The notes beneath the pieces were generated by a model that had not been told where the DNA came from, ran no database searches, and saw only the letters and a list, made by a program, of their open reading frames with translations. Below are positions 7,907 to 16,051 of a DNA stretch of 64,000 bases, piece after piece. A program made the position numbers and the translations under genes. The first letter of the stretch is position 1. Each line of letters begins with the position of its first letter. The stretch comes from Chloroflexi bacterium 54-19 (lineage in GTDB: Bacteria > Chloroflexota > Chloroflexia > Chloroheliales > Chloroheliaceae), in the NCBI GenBank assembly GCA_001898225.1, contig MKTJ01000077.1:442352-506351 (forward strand), in the 5' to 3' direction.

Positions 7907-9202
7907 ATGAACACGAATCTTGTTATAAACCGAACCCACCAGGAACTGGGCGAAGGCGCGACCTGTAATCCCGCCCTTGATTTACCGCCCTGGGTACTCG
8001 ATATTCAAAAAGGTAAAAAAGCTTTGCCGCAATATGGGCCCGGTTCGAGCCAGCTTGACGATGCTCCCGCCACCACCCCCTTGCAATATGAAATCCCGGC
8101 CAGTTACCGCCAGATGAGCGCCGATGAACTCGACGACCGGATAAATAAAGCGCGGGCGCTCCTGGGCAAAAAGCTGGTTATCCTGGGCCACCACTACCAG
8201 CGCGAAGATATAATCAAATATGCCGACTTTCGGGGCGACTCCTACAAACTGTCGGTTCAGGCCGCCGAACGCAAAGAGGCCGAATATATCGTCTTTTGCG
8301 GGGTCCACTTTATGGCCGAAAGTGCTGATGTCCTGAGCGGTCCCAACCAGCAGGTTATTCTGCCCAATATGGCTGCCGGTTGTTCGATGGCCGATATGGC
8401 GAACCTGGAAGATGTCCTTAATAGCTGGGATGACCTCTCGACCGTCCTGGACAGCGACGACCCTGCCGGGAAAGGTCGCCAGCCTGTCCTGCCTGTCACC
8501 TATATGAACTCGGCGGCGGACCTGAAAGCCTTCTGCGGCGAACATAACGGGATTGTCTGCACCTCGTCCAACTCCGACAAAATCCTGGAGTGGGCTTTCG
8601 AGCGGGGCCAGCGGGTTTTGTTCTTCCCTGACCAGCACCTTGGCCGCAATACCGGCCTCAAAATGGGTATTCCGCTCGACCAGATGGTGATGTGGAACCC
8701 GCGCAAGCCGTTGGGTGGCAATACCCCGGAGAAACTCCGCAACGCCAAAATTATCCTGTGGCATGGCTTCTGCTCGGTCCACAAGCGTTTCACCCCGGCC
8801 CAGGTCGCCAAGGCTCGCGCCGACTATCCCGGCGTCAAGGTGATTGTTCACCCTGAATGCCCGATGGAAGTGGTCCAACTGGCCGATGAAGCCGGTTCGA
8901 CCGAGTACATCATCCAGGCGGTGGAGAAAGCCCCGGCGGGGAGCGTGCTGGCGATTGGCACCGAAATCAACCTGGTCCGGCGTTTGCAGGCCGAGAACCC
9001 TGACAAGACTATCTTCTGCCTGGACCCGGTGATTTGCCCCTGCTCGACCATGTACCGCATCCACCCGGCCTACCTGGCCTGGGTGCTGGATGGTTTACTC
9101 GAAGGTAAGGTTTACAATCACATCGTGGTGGAGCCGAAGACCGCCGAGTGGGCGCGGGTGGCCCTCGACCGCATGATTGAATGCACCTCGGCCACAAAAT
9201 AA
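7907..9202 (+). CDS. nadA: Quinolinate synthase NadA
   Basis: A 431-residue enzyme condensing iminoaspartate with dihydroxyacetone phosphate to quinolinate in de novo NAD synthesis. Diagnostic blocks are ILGHHYQRED at 92-101, the cluster-ligand cysteines Cys159 (MAAGCSMADM), Cys318 (HPECPMEV) and one of Cys377/Cys379 (DPVICPCSTMYRI), plus NTSAAVK-like VTYMNSAADLKAFC. The family is usually 310-370 residues; here an N-terminal extension of about 60 residues and a small insertion near 175-195 account for the excess. AGAGGA lies upstream of the ATG. Neither nadB nor nadC is in the window. It is read after the cysteine desulfurase gene from the same strand. Confidence 0.97.
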   Translation: MNTNLVINRTHQELGEGATCNPALDLPPWVLDIQKGKKALPQYGPGSSQLDDAPATTPLQYEIPASYRQMSADELDDRINKARALLGKKLVILGHHYQREDIIKYADFRGDSYKLSVQAAERKEAEYIVFCGVHFMAESADVLSGPNQQVILPNMAAGCSMADMANLEDVLNSWDDLSTVLDSDDPAGKGRQPVLPVTYMNSAADLKAFCGEHNGIVCTSSNSDKILEWAFERGQRVLFFPDQHLGRNTGLKMGIPLDQMVMWNPRKPLGGNTPEKLRNAKIILWHGFCSVHKRFTPAQVAKARADYPGVKVIVHPECPMEVVQLADEAGSTEYIIQAVEKAPAGSVLAIGTEINLVRRLQAENPDKTIFCLDPVICPCSTMYRIHPAYLAWVLDGLLEGKVYNHIVVEPKTAEWARVALDRMIECTSATK

Positions 9203-9237
9203 CCCGCCGGGCACAACCTAATCAGATTTGAAACATT

Positions 9238-9272
9238 GCCAGCTTTTTGATTTAATAAATTAAAAGGCTGGC
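9238..9272 (+). terminator. Stem-loop after nadA
   Basis: GCCAGCTTTTT (9238-9248) pairs with AAAAGGCTGGC (9262-9272) with one mismatch, followed by the T-rich ATGTTTATTTT. Confidence 0.6.
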
Positions 9273-9310
9273 ATGTTTATTTTGAGGTTTTTAGAAGGTC
9301 TGATTAGAAT

Positions 9311-10435
9311 ATGATTGTGCTTCAAATAGGGGCTTTCCTCCTGGGAATGTCGCTCGTCCTCGTGACCGTCGCTTCGGCTATCCGCACATTTGTCCTTCCC
9401 CGCAGCGCCAGGGACACTATCAGCCGGACGGTTTTCCTGGCAATCCGTAAAATCTTTAATCTCATCACGCGCCGGGCAACCACCTACGAACAGCGGGACC
9501 AGGTAATGGCCTACTACGTGCCGGTGGCGCTTTTGGCCCTGGAAGTTTACTGGCTCTTTCAAATCCTGCTGGGCTATCTTTGCATGTTCTGGGCTTTGAA
9601 CAGCCAGGACTGGAACAGCGCTTTCACCGATAGCGGGTCTTCACTCCTGACGCTCGGTTTCGCTCCCTTGAACGGATTTTTCAGTATTGTGCTGGCCTTT
9701 TCCGAAGCCCTGCTGGGCCTGGTCATGGTGGCGCTCCTGATTGCCTATTTGCCGACCATGTATTCCGCCTTTTCTCGCCGGGAACTGGCCGTCACCCTCC
9801 TGGAAGTGCGGGCGGGTTCGCCCCCTTCGGCGGTTGAAATGCTGGTGCGCTTTCACACCTTGCGCCGCCTGGAACTCTTAAACCAGGTCTGGGTAGATTG
9901 GGAGGTCTGGTTTGCCGAATTGGCCGAGAGTCATACCACGTTCGGGGCCCTTTCTTTCTTTCGCTCTCCCGAACCGAACCATTCCTGGATCACTGCCGCC
10001 GGGGCGGTGCTAGACGCCGCCTCGCTATTTAACGCCGTGGTCGATATAAAGCGCGATCCCCAGGCCGACTTGTGTATCCGGGCTGGGTACATATCCCTCA
10101 GAAGAATTGCCGATTATTTCAAACTCCCTTTTGACCCAACCCCCTCCCCGGACGACCCCATCAGTGTAACGCGGGGCGAGTTTGACGAAGCAGTGGCCCG
10201 GTTGGCCGAAAATAACGTGCCCTTGAAGGCCGACCTCAACCAGGCCTGGCACGACTTTGCCGGGTGGCGGGTTAACTACGATGTTCCGCTCCTTCGCCTG
10301 GCCGCTATAACGATGGCCCCGGAAGCGCCCTGGTCCTCCGACCGTTCCTTGCGCAGTCTCCGACCGGCCTCAAGACGTTGGTTACGCGCTAAAAAGGTGT
10401 CTCAGACCACCAGGGCCAAGTCACAAAGTTATTAA
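9311..10435 (+). CDS. Ion-channel-like membrane protein with a degenerate pore loop
   Basis: A 374-residue protein with hydrophobic segments at about 4-28, 66-96 and 122-150, then a large cytoplasmic C-terminal region. Between the last two helices lies SGSSLLTLGFAPL (108-120), placed like the pore helix and filter of two-helix potassium channels, whose signature is TxGYG; here it reads TLGFA, so potassium selectivity is doubtful. The C-terminal part (155-374) is alpha-helical and unrecognised. I read it as a channel-related membrane protein of unknown ion and trigger. The ATG at 9311 gives a clean membrane-first N-terminus. It is probably monocistronic, followed by a hairpin at 10441. Confidence 0.6.
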   Translation: MIVLQIGAFLLGMSLVLVTVASAIRTFVLPRSARDTISRTVFLAIRKIFNLITRRATTYEQRDQVMAYYVPVALLALEVYWLFQILLGYLCMFWALNSQDWNSAFTDSGSSLLTLGFAPLNGFFSIVLAFSEALLGLVMVALLIAYLPTMYSAFSRRELAVTLLEVRAGSPPSAVEMLVRFHTLRRLELLNQVWVDWEVWFAELAESHTTFGALSFFRSPEPNHSWITAAGAVLDAASLFNAVVDIKRDPQADLCIRAGYISLRRIADYFKLPFDPTPSPDDPISVTRGEFDEAVARLAENNVPLKADLNQAWHDFAGWRVNYDVPLLRLAAITMAPEAPWSSDRSLRSLRPASRRWLRAKKVSQTTRAKSQSY

Positions 10436-10440
10436 ATCAA

Positions 10441-10477
10441 AAACCCTTCCTTCCCTGAAAAGGCGAAGGAAGGGTTT
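10441..10477. terminator. Terminator between convergent genes
   Basis: AAACCCTTCCTTC (10441-10453) pairs perfectly over 13 bp with GAAGGAAGGGTTT (10465-10477). On the minus strand the stem is followed by TTTTTGATTT, so it best serves the beta-helix gene. Confidence 0.85.
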
Positions 10478-10500
10478 CAGGGACGATTTTCTAGAGCTTA

Positions 10501-12243
10501 TTAGCCCTTGGTATTTTTAGCACCGTATTCGTAAGCGCCGATGTCGCACTGGGCGCTCCCGTTGTTGTCTCCGTCTACCGGGCGGGTAAAGCCGCGAGCG
10601 TCCCGGTTGTTTACCATAATCCCGCCGCAGACCGTGTTGTTGCCGCCGTCAATGGCCGGGCTACCCGGTTTAAGCGCCATAGTCGGAACGTTGCCACCAT
10701 TGTTGACCGGGGCTACCAGGAGCGGGTCTTTGGAGGTCATCATACCGCAAGTTAATTTTGGGTATTGCAGGTTGTTGCCGCCATCCACGATAGTATTCCC
10801 GGCGCAGTTGACCGACCCGGTGTAGTTGGAAATAATGGTGTTGGTCAGGGTCGTTTTGCCGCTGTTGTAAAGGGCATTGTTCGAAGGCGTTTTGTCGCTC
10901 GAAAGGGTATCGTTAGGTAATTTTACCTCGGCGGCGTGTCCAACCATCAGTTGCGCGCCTTTGACCGCAGCGTTGTTATTCAGGGTCGAGTTAGCCAGGT
11001 TAAGCAGACCTAACACGTTGTTGATAGCCCCACCGTTCATACCGGCTAAGTTTGTATCGAAACTGGTAGACCGGATTTCCATATAGTAACCCCGGCTACT
11101 GACCGCGCCACCTGCCAGGTTAGTGCTATTGTATTCAAAAATGTCCTCGAACATTACTATCGTAGCTTTCAGGCTGTTATAGACTGCGCCACCTTCGCCA
11201 TTATGGACCTGGTTAAACCGGAGAAAGGTGTTGTAGAGGTAAAGAGTCGCCAGGTTTTTGATAGCCCCACCGTTGCCATTCTTTACCCGGTTTGTGTAAA
11301 AAAAGCAGGCTTTGAATTCACCGCCGGTTGTTACAACCGCGCCCCCGGCGTAGTCGGCTGTGTTGCTTTCAAAGGTAGTGTTGTCGGTATCAAAAGGCGA
11401 GGCGCTGTAAATCGCGCCGCCCGAAGCACCTGCCGCATCCGAAACGCATTTTGAGACATTGTCACCGTTCTCGCTGCCTTCAGACTCACAGTAAACCGAC
11501 TTCTGGGTAGAGTTGTTATTAAACTTACTGAAAGAAATGTTGACCTGGGCCTGGGCGTTGTAAATCGCGCCGCCAAAGTAAGCCGTGTTACCTTCAAAAG
11601 TTGTGTTGTCTACATTGAGAGTACCGTCTTCAAGGTAGATGGCTCCGCCGTTATAGCCGTGCCAGTAGGAACCCTGGGTAGTGCCATTGTCGTTTAAATT
11701 GCTCTGGCTGATTTTTAATGTGCCGTTATGACGGTTGTAAATTGCCCCACCCATCCGGGCGACATTGTTTGTCAAAGTCGCGTTGTTGAGAACCAGGTTA
11801 CCACCATCATTCAAGACTGCCCCGCCCTGGTCGGCCTGGTTCAAAGGATTCGGTATCGCCTTACCCTGAAGGAGGGTTATGTTTTTAAGGGTGAGCGTTA
11901 CCCCCGGTTTGACCACAAAAATTCGGTGGAGAAGTAATCCGGAGATTTTGACGTTCTGACCCGACCCATCCAGGGTTGTATTTTTTGTAACGGTAAAGGT
12001 ATCCGGCAGGGCCAGGGTGCCGCTACAACTAAAACTGATGGTGCCGCCCTGGTTCAGGGCAAAAATAAGGTTGCCGGGAACCGGTATGGTATTGGGGGCA
12101 TTACATAACGAAACCGTTGCCGCGGCGTGGGTGGTCTGGCTCGGTATTAAAACCAGGGCCAGGGCTAATACATATAAAAGGACAAGCCCTTTTTTCAAGC
12201 CTGAATGTTTTTGCATGCTAGAAGCCATCTTAAATCTACTCAC
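10501..12243 (-). CDS. Secreted right-handed beta-helix protein, choice-of-anchor Q type
   Basis: A 580-residue exported protein. Residues about 15-41 form a signal peptide (LVLLYVLALALVLIPSQTTHA). Residues 100-470 are polymorphic-outer-membrane-like repeats of the GGAIYN / NNTFEGNTAYFGGAIYN type, about 25-30 residues each, predicted to stack as a parallel beta-helix. The C-terminus carries the choice-of-anchor Q block NGGNVPTMALKPGSPAIDGG followed by DARGFTRPVDGDNNG and CDIGAYEYG. Such proteins are surface adhesins or carbohydrate-binding scaffolds; no catalytic residues are evident. The start is uncertain among GTG 12243, ATG 12228 and ATG 12216, all leaving the signal peptide intact. Confidence 0.88.
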   Translation of the reverse strand: MSRFKMASSMQKHSGLKKGLVLLYVLALALVLIPSQTTHAAATVSLCNAPNTIPVPGNLIFALNQGGTISFSCSGTLALPDTFTVTKNTTLDGSGQNVKISGLLLHRIFVVKPGVTLTLKNITLLQGKAIPNPLNQADQGGAVLNDGGNLVLNNATLTNNVARMGGAIYNRHNGTLKISQSNLNDNGTTQGSYWHGYNGGAIYLEDGTLNVDNTTFEGNTAYFGGAIYNAQAQVNISFSKFNNNSTQKSVYCESEGSENGDNVSKCVSDAAGASGGAIYSASPFDTDNTTFESNTADYAGGAVVTTGGEFKACFFYTNRVKNGNGGAIKNLATLYLYNTFLRFNQVHNGEGGAVYNSLKATIVMFEDIFEYNSTNLAGGAVSSRGYYMEIRSTSFDTNLAGMNGGAINNVLGLLNLANSTLNNNAAVKGAQLMVGHAAEVKLPNDTLSSDKTPSNNALYNSGKTTLTNTIISNYTGSVNCAGNTIVDGGNNLQYPKLTCGMMTSKDPLLVAPVNNGGNVPTMALKPGSPAIDGGNNTVCGGIMVNNRDARGFTRPVDGDNNGSAQCDIGAYEYGAKNTKG

Positions 12244-12511
12244 TTTCTTGATGAGGCTATATCCAGCCTCTTTTCACAAATTTTGTAAACCCGTATGCCA
12301 GTTTTTCTTTAAGTAAATTGTAAGAGGTTCAGGGCTAATCTCCCTTGCAGAATGTTTGCAATATGTTGACAGCCGGGTGTGGGCTTCGTCACAGAAAACT
12401 GCTAACTACTTGCAAGGGTTTTATAAAAAATTTCATTTACACTAAATTGGCCGGGCAAGCCTGGCCCTAAAAAGAAAAGAAAAACAAAAGAAACGGATTG
12501 AGGAAAATAAA

Positions 12512-13228
12512 TTGAAATTCAAAACCTTGAAAACTAAAATTTCTATCCTGCTGCTGGCCCTGACCTTAACCCTATTGCTGGTGGCCTGTGGCGAGACAAC
12601 GGCCACCTCGCCTGCGGGAGGTTCGAACGGCGCGCAGACAACCGCCGCCCAGACTACCCCGGCTAATGGAAAAGCCACCGCCACCACTTCCCCGGCAACG
12701 ACTTCTGCCGCTCAAACCACTGCCCCGGCTAAAAGTTCCGGTGGTGACTCCACTGGGGGCACCGCCAGCGGCGATAGTGCAGGGTCTAGCGTTTGTGGAC
12801 TTTTTGACCAGGCCGAAGCGGAAGCGGTTATGGGTACCAAACTGGAAAAGAAACCCAGCGAAGATAGCCCGGCTTTTAACACCTGTTTTTACAGTACCCT
12901 TGATGATGGTAGTCTTAAAATTAAGGATATAAGCCACCTGAGTGTAATGGTTTTTACAAACCAGGTAACCCCGGCCTGGTACGCTTCGGTCAAACGCAGT
13001 TACCAGGAACAAACTCCCAATAATACCCTGACCCAGGTAGAGGGAATTGGAAATGATGCTTTTTCTTACGTTTCCACTGACCACTTTACCGACGGTAAAA
13101 CAATTAACCTGGGCGTCCTACAGAATAAGACTTTCTTTTTAGTCACGGTTTCTAATACCCAGATGGATGAAGCCGCCCAGACCGCCAAAATGAAAGAATT
13201 GGCCCTGAAGATTGCTGCCGGATTGTAA
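12512..13228 (+). CDS. Putative lipoprotein, DUF3558-like
   Basis: A 238-residue lipoprotein. The lipobox LLVAC places the lipidated cysteine at residue 26. Residues 27-90 are a low-complexity Ala/Thr/Ser/Pro linker, and 90-238 form a small domain with two cysteines (VCGLFDQAEAEAVMG and FNTCFYST) that recalls DUF3558-type mycobacterial and actinobacterial lipoproteins; this relation is tentative. Start is the TTG at 12512 with GAGGAAA just upstream. Function unknown; it should sit on the outer face of the membrane. A strong terminator follows. Confidence 0.75.
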   Translation: MKFKTLKTKISILLLALTLTLLLVACGETTATSPAGGSNGAQTTAAQTTPANGKATATTSPATTSAAQTTAPAKSSGGDSTGGTASGDSAGSSVCGLFDQAEAEAVMGTKLEKKPSEDSPAFNTCFYSTLDDGSLKIKDISHLSVMVFTNQVTPAWYASVKRSYQEQTPNNTLTQVEGIGNDAFSYVSTDHFTDGKTINLGVLQNKTFFLVTVSNTQMDEAAQTAKMKELALKIAAGL

Positions 13229-13294
13229 TCACTTGTAGTTTGTTTGCAAAGGTTTTAAGTCCAAACCTTCAAGGCCCAAATTAATCATTAAAAT

Positions 13295-13330
13295 AAAAGG
13301 GTTTGCCTCCGCAAGAAGGCGAACCCTTTT
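13295..13330 (+). terminator. Terminator after the lipoprotein gene
   Basis: AAAAGGGTTTGCCT (13295-13308) pairs with AGGCGAACCCTTTT (13317-13330), one internal mismatch, followed by a T. Confidence 0.85.
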
Positions 13331-13379
13331 TGTTACCAACCTAACACCTGAAGTGTAAAAAAGCTAACTATTGAAAATA

Positions 13380-13407
13380 TTGTTTTATTAAATTCAATGA
13401 TTATAAT
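13380..13407 (+). promoter_or_regulatory. Promoter for the His-Gly peptide gene
   Basis: TTGTTT (13380-13385), 16 bp, then a perfect TATAAT (13402-13407), 50 bases ahead of the start codon. Confidence 0.6.
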
Positions 13408-13456
13408 AAATATATGGCAGGTAAATTCGTTTAGTGTATACAAGTAGAGGTAATTT

Positions 13457-13714
13457 ATGCAGAACCAGAACGACAAAACCAACGATAAATCGAATGAGTC
13501 TTCGCAGGGCGAGGACATTCTCGACGAGGCCGAGCTGGACCAGGTTTCCGGGGGAGGCCACGGGCACGGTCATGGCCACGGCAACAATAATAACAACTCC
13601 AAAGGCAGCAATTCGATGGGTGACGGCAGCGTCCGGTTTATTACCCCCACTCCCGGTTCCACCACATCCATTACGGACGGCACCTCCAACACTATATTAT
13701 TTGGGGAAAAATAA
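13457..13714 (+). CDS. Small peptide with double-glycine-type leader and His-Gly repeat
   Basis: An 85-residue polypeptide. Residues 1-33 look like a RiPP/bacteriocin leader: hydrophilic, then ILDEAELDQVSGG, ending in the Gly-Gly that C39-type peptidases cleave after. Residues 34-42 are alternating Gly and His (four His), then five Asn. The tail GDGSVRFI and DGTSNTILFGEK matches two motifs that occur, in the opposite order, in DUF1559 prepilin-like proteins. AGAGG precedes the ATG. The gene has its own promoter and terminators, so it is a stand-alone transcript. No modifying enzyme, peptidase or exporter lies next to it. It could be a metal-binding exported peptide or a RiPP precursor; neither is proven. 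Confidence 0.6.
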   Translation: MQNQNDKTNDKSNESSQGEDILDEAELDQVSGGGHGHGHGHGNNNNNSKGSNSMGDGSVRFITPTPGSTTSITDGTSNTILFGEK

Positions 13715-13715
13715 A

Positions 13716-13739
13716 ACTCGCCGCTAAACGCAGGCGAGT
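13716..13739 (+). terminator. Terminator after the His-Gly peptide gene
   Basis: ACTCGCC (13716-13722) pairs with GGCGAGT (13733-13739), extended by flanking A and T runs (AAAATAAA upstream, TTATTTT downstream). Confidence 0.7.
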
Positions 13740-13753
13740 CGTTATTTTCCTGT

Positions 13754-13783
13754 AAACCGGGGTCAGGTCAGGCCCCGGTTTTT
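13754..13783 (+). terminator. Second terminator at the convergent junction
   Basis: AAACCGGGG (13754-13762) pairs perfectly with CCCCGGTTT (13773-13781) and is followed by TT. It overlaps the last codons of the di-iron oxygenase gene on the other strand. Confidence 0.7.
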
Positions 13784-14883
13784 AGTTCGCGCTCGGCCAG
13801 CCACTCGTGACCACGCAGTAACCCATTCAGCATCTCTTTGTCGGCGGCGTTCGGCAAGTGCGCTTCCAGGTAAGCCGGGAACTGCTCGGTGGGGAGGAGG
13901 TTGCCCTGCAAATCATAAGGCTGGTTGCCGAAATCCCCGATGCGGCGGTTAAACTTCAGGTCCGGTAAGAACAATTTGGGCTGGTCCTCCGGGACGAACC
14001 GGTTTATCCGGTCGAGCAAGGCCTGGCACTCTTTGATATAAAGGTTGCGGGCGTACTCGTTCATAAAATCGAGGTCGGCGGGCTGCTGGTTTTCGCCCTC
14101 GTCGTAACGGCCCTTCAGACCCCAGGTATAGGCCCAGTGGGCCGAGCCGGAATGGTCTGTGCCAAACAGGTCGTAGGCGGTCGGCACCCATTTGTTGATG
14201 TATTTTTGGATAAGTGGGAGAGGCACGACCCCCGCTTTCACAATCCGCAGCATCCCGTTGTTGCCGGTGCCAAGATGAAAACTTTCTTCTTTTAGCATCG
14301 GCCCCATCGAGCGGGCCAGGGGCGCGAACCCGCTATGCCTGAGCATGCCAAGCTGGAACTTGCCGTCCCGGTCGATAAACTGGGTATAGATAAACAGGTC
14401 GAGCCAGTTTTCGGTATCGCCGTTAAAGCTGCCCAGGAGGCGGTTTTTCTGGAAGGCCCGGCGTTCCAGCAGTTTTTGGGCTTCCAGTTTGCCGCTATCG
14501 CCAAAATAGGTTACCAGCAAATGGCTCATCTGCCAGCCATGGCGCATTTCTTCGGTCATAATCCGGGCCAGGCTGGCGGCATCGTACTCGCTGGGGGCGG
14601 TGTTAAAGAGGAAACGCTGCTGCTCGACCGAGGCAAACTCGGTATCGCCCTGGTAAACGATATAGTTCAAAAGGGCGTCACGCATGCGCTGGTCGGGTAT
14701 CTGGCTGACCCGCTCCCATTTTTTGCGGCCCTTGAACGCACCAAACTCGACCTCGTTCGTATCCAGGTCGCCATACTTGACCTCAAACTTGTAATTCTTG
14801 ATATAAGGGTGGTCCACCCCCATTTCGGTGCGCCACTGGTTGAACATGTCCACCCAATCGTCGAAAGTGCTGATGCGGGCCAT
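13768..14883 (-). CDS. PaaA/BoxB-family di-iron acyl-CoA oxygenase
   Basis: A 371-residue ferritin-like protein related to the catalytic subunit of phenylacetyl-CoA epoxidase (PaaA) and benzoyl-CoA epoxidase (BoxB). Di-iron ligands are visible: Glu82 or Glu87 in the first helix, EExxH at 111-115 (EEMRH), and a second EExxH at 199-203 (EESFH). PaaA is about 310 and BoxB about 470 residues, so this is intermediate. A strong AAGGAGG lies ahead of the ATG. It follows an enoyl-CoA hydratase gene by 41 bases, so the pair likely epoxidises and then opens an acyl-CoA substrate. The electron-delivery subunit (PaaE or BoxA) is not in the window. Exact substrate unknown. Confidence 0.85.
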   Translation of the reverse strand: MARISTFDDWVDMFNQWRTEMGVDHPYIKNYKFEVKYGDLDTNEVEFGAFKGRKKWERVSQIPDQRMRDALLNYIVYQGDTEFASVEQQRFLFNTAPSEYDAASLARIMTEEMRHGWQMSHLLVTYFGDSGKLEAQKLLERRAFQKNRLLGSFNGDTENWLDLFIYTQFIDRDGKFQLGMLRHSGFAPLARSMGPMLKEESFHLGTGNNGMLRIVKAGVVPLPLIQKYINKWVPTAYDLFGTDHSGSAHWAYTWGLKGRYDEGENQQPADLDFMNEYARNLYIKECQALLDRINRFVPEDQPKLFLPDLKFNRRIGDFGNQPYDLQGNLLPTEQFPAYLEAHLPNAADKEMLNGLLRGHEWLAERELKTGA

Positions 14884-14924
14884 TTCTTCACTCCTCCTTA
14901 AAATCCGGCAATTCTTAGTTGAGC

Positions 14925-15770
14925 CTATTTACCGGTAAAATTCGCCATCGTCTTGCTGGTGTACGCCGCCAGGCCAAGCTTGGCATCGTCACTCTGGAAG
15001 AGTTGTTGTTGTAGCTCGCGTTCAATCGCCAGGCCGCTATTGAAATCGACTTCCGCGCCGCTCTGGACCGAGCGTTTAATCAGGCCAACCGCCTTGCTGG
15101 CTTTGTTAGGTGGGCAGAACTGGCGGGCGTAGTCGCAGACCTGTTCCCAGTATTCTTCGGGGTTGCCCTCGTAAATATAGTTGATAATGCCCCAGTCGAG
15201 AGCTTCTTCAAAGGAATAGACCCGGCCCTCCACCATCAGTTCGATAGCTTTGTTCTTGGGAAGAATCCTGGTCAGGCGCTGGGTGCCGCCGGTGCCAGGC
15301 AGTACTCCCAGGGCTACTTCCGGCAGACCAATCCGCCCGGCGTCTTTGCGAGCGATCCGAATGTCACAGGCCATGGCGATTTCGAGACCGCCGCCGACGG
15401 TGTGACCGTTCAGGGCGGCAATCACCAGTTTGGGGGTTTGTTCGAGCCGGTTGAGGGTCTCGTTGGCGTGAAGACAGAAGAAATATTTGAAACGGGGGGT
15501 CACGCGCTGGAGCATGTCTATGTCGGCCCCGGCGGAGAAGAATTTATCTCCTTTACCCCGGATGACAATCACATGGACTTCTTCGTCCATCCTGGCCCGG
15601 AGAATCGCTTCGTCCATGGCCCGGAACATCTCGTAAGAATAAGTGTTGGCCGGAGCGTTGTTAAGTTCGAGGATTGCCAGACCGTCCTCGACCCGGTATT
15701 CGACCAGCGAACCGGGACCGTTGGGGTCAGCCATAATTTCTTTTGCGCCGTTGAAAGTTTCGGTAGCCAT
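14925..15770 (-). CDS. Enoyl-CoA hydratase/isomerase family protein
   Basis: A 281-residue crotonase-fold enzyme. The oxyanion-hole segment FFSAGADIDML and the block GHTVGGGLEIAMACDIRIA are present, followed by GLPEVALGVLPGTGGTQRL with the catalytic Glu position. It hydrates or isomerises an acyl-CoA thioester. The start is taken at ATG 15770 because GGGGAGG precedes it; a TTG at 15806 would add twelve poorly supported residues. It is the first gene of a two-gene operon with the PaaA/BoxB-like oxygenase, by analogy to the epoxidase plus lyase/isomerase steps of the aerobic CoA-dependent aromatic pathways. Transcribed divergently from marR. Confidence 0.92.
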   Translation of the reverse strand: MATETFNGAKEIMADPNGPGSLVEYRVEDGLAILELNNAPANTYSYEMFRAMDEAILRARMDEEVHVIVIRGKGDKFFSAGADIDMLQRVTPRFKYFFCLHANETLNRLEQTPKLVIAALNGHTVGGGLEIAMACDIRIARKDAGRIGLPEVALGVLPGTGGTQRLTRILPKNKAIELMVEGRVYSFEEALDWGIINYIYEGNPEEYWEQVCDYARQFCPPNKASKAVGLIKRSVQSGAEVDFNSGLAIERELQQQLFQSDDAKLGLAAYTSKTMANFTGK

Positions 15771-15839
15771 CCTTCTAACCTCCCCGTGCTGCAATGCACG
15801 CTCCAATTGATAAACACTAAAATTTGAACGATTGGTAGA

Positions 15840-15868
15840 ATTTTAGCAAATAGGCCTAACCGTGTCAA
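15840..15868 (-). promoter_or_regulatory. Promoter of the enoyl-CoA hydratase-oxygenase operon
   Basis: Minus strand TTGACA (15863-15868), 17 bp, TAAAAT (15840-15845). Just upstream, CATGGTTTGAA and CATGGTCAAAT form an imperfect direct repeat (about 15871-15893) that could bind the divergent MarR regulator. Confidence 0.65.
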
Positions 15869-15977
15869 TACATGGTTTGAACACATGGTCAAATTAAATG
15901 ACCGCAAGCCAGGGTTTGAAATGAAAAATGGTTATATTTGCGCGCCTTTTTCGAAAAAAATTTGAATATCACAACCC

Positions 15978-16006
15978 TTGATTAATTCAATCGTTGATGA
16001 TATAAA
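15978..16006 (+). promoter_or_regulatory. Promoter of marR with overlapping palindrome
   Basis: TTGATT (15978-15983), 17 bp, TATAAA (16001-16006). The -35 box is inside the palindrome TTGATTAATTCAA (15978-15990), a size and AT-rich form common for MarR-family operators, suggesting autoregulation. Confidence 0.55.
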
Positions 16007-16051
16007 GAATGTAATGTCGTCAAATTAAATTTTATATTGAAGAAATAAAAA

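Noticed and set aside
11203..12316. Frames opposite the beta-helix protein
   Set aside because: Shadows of repetitive sequence; the minus-strand protein has signal peptide and known C-terminal motifs.
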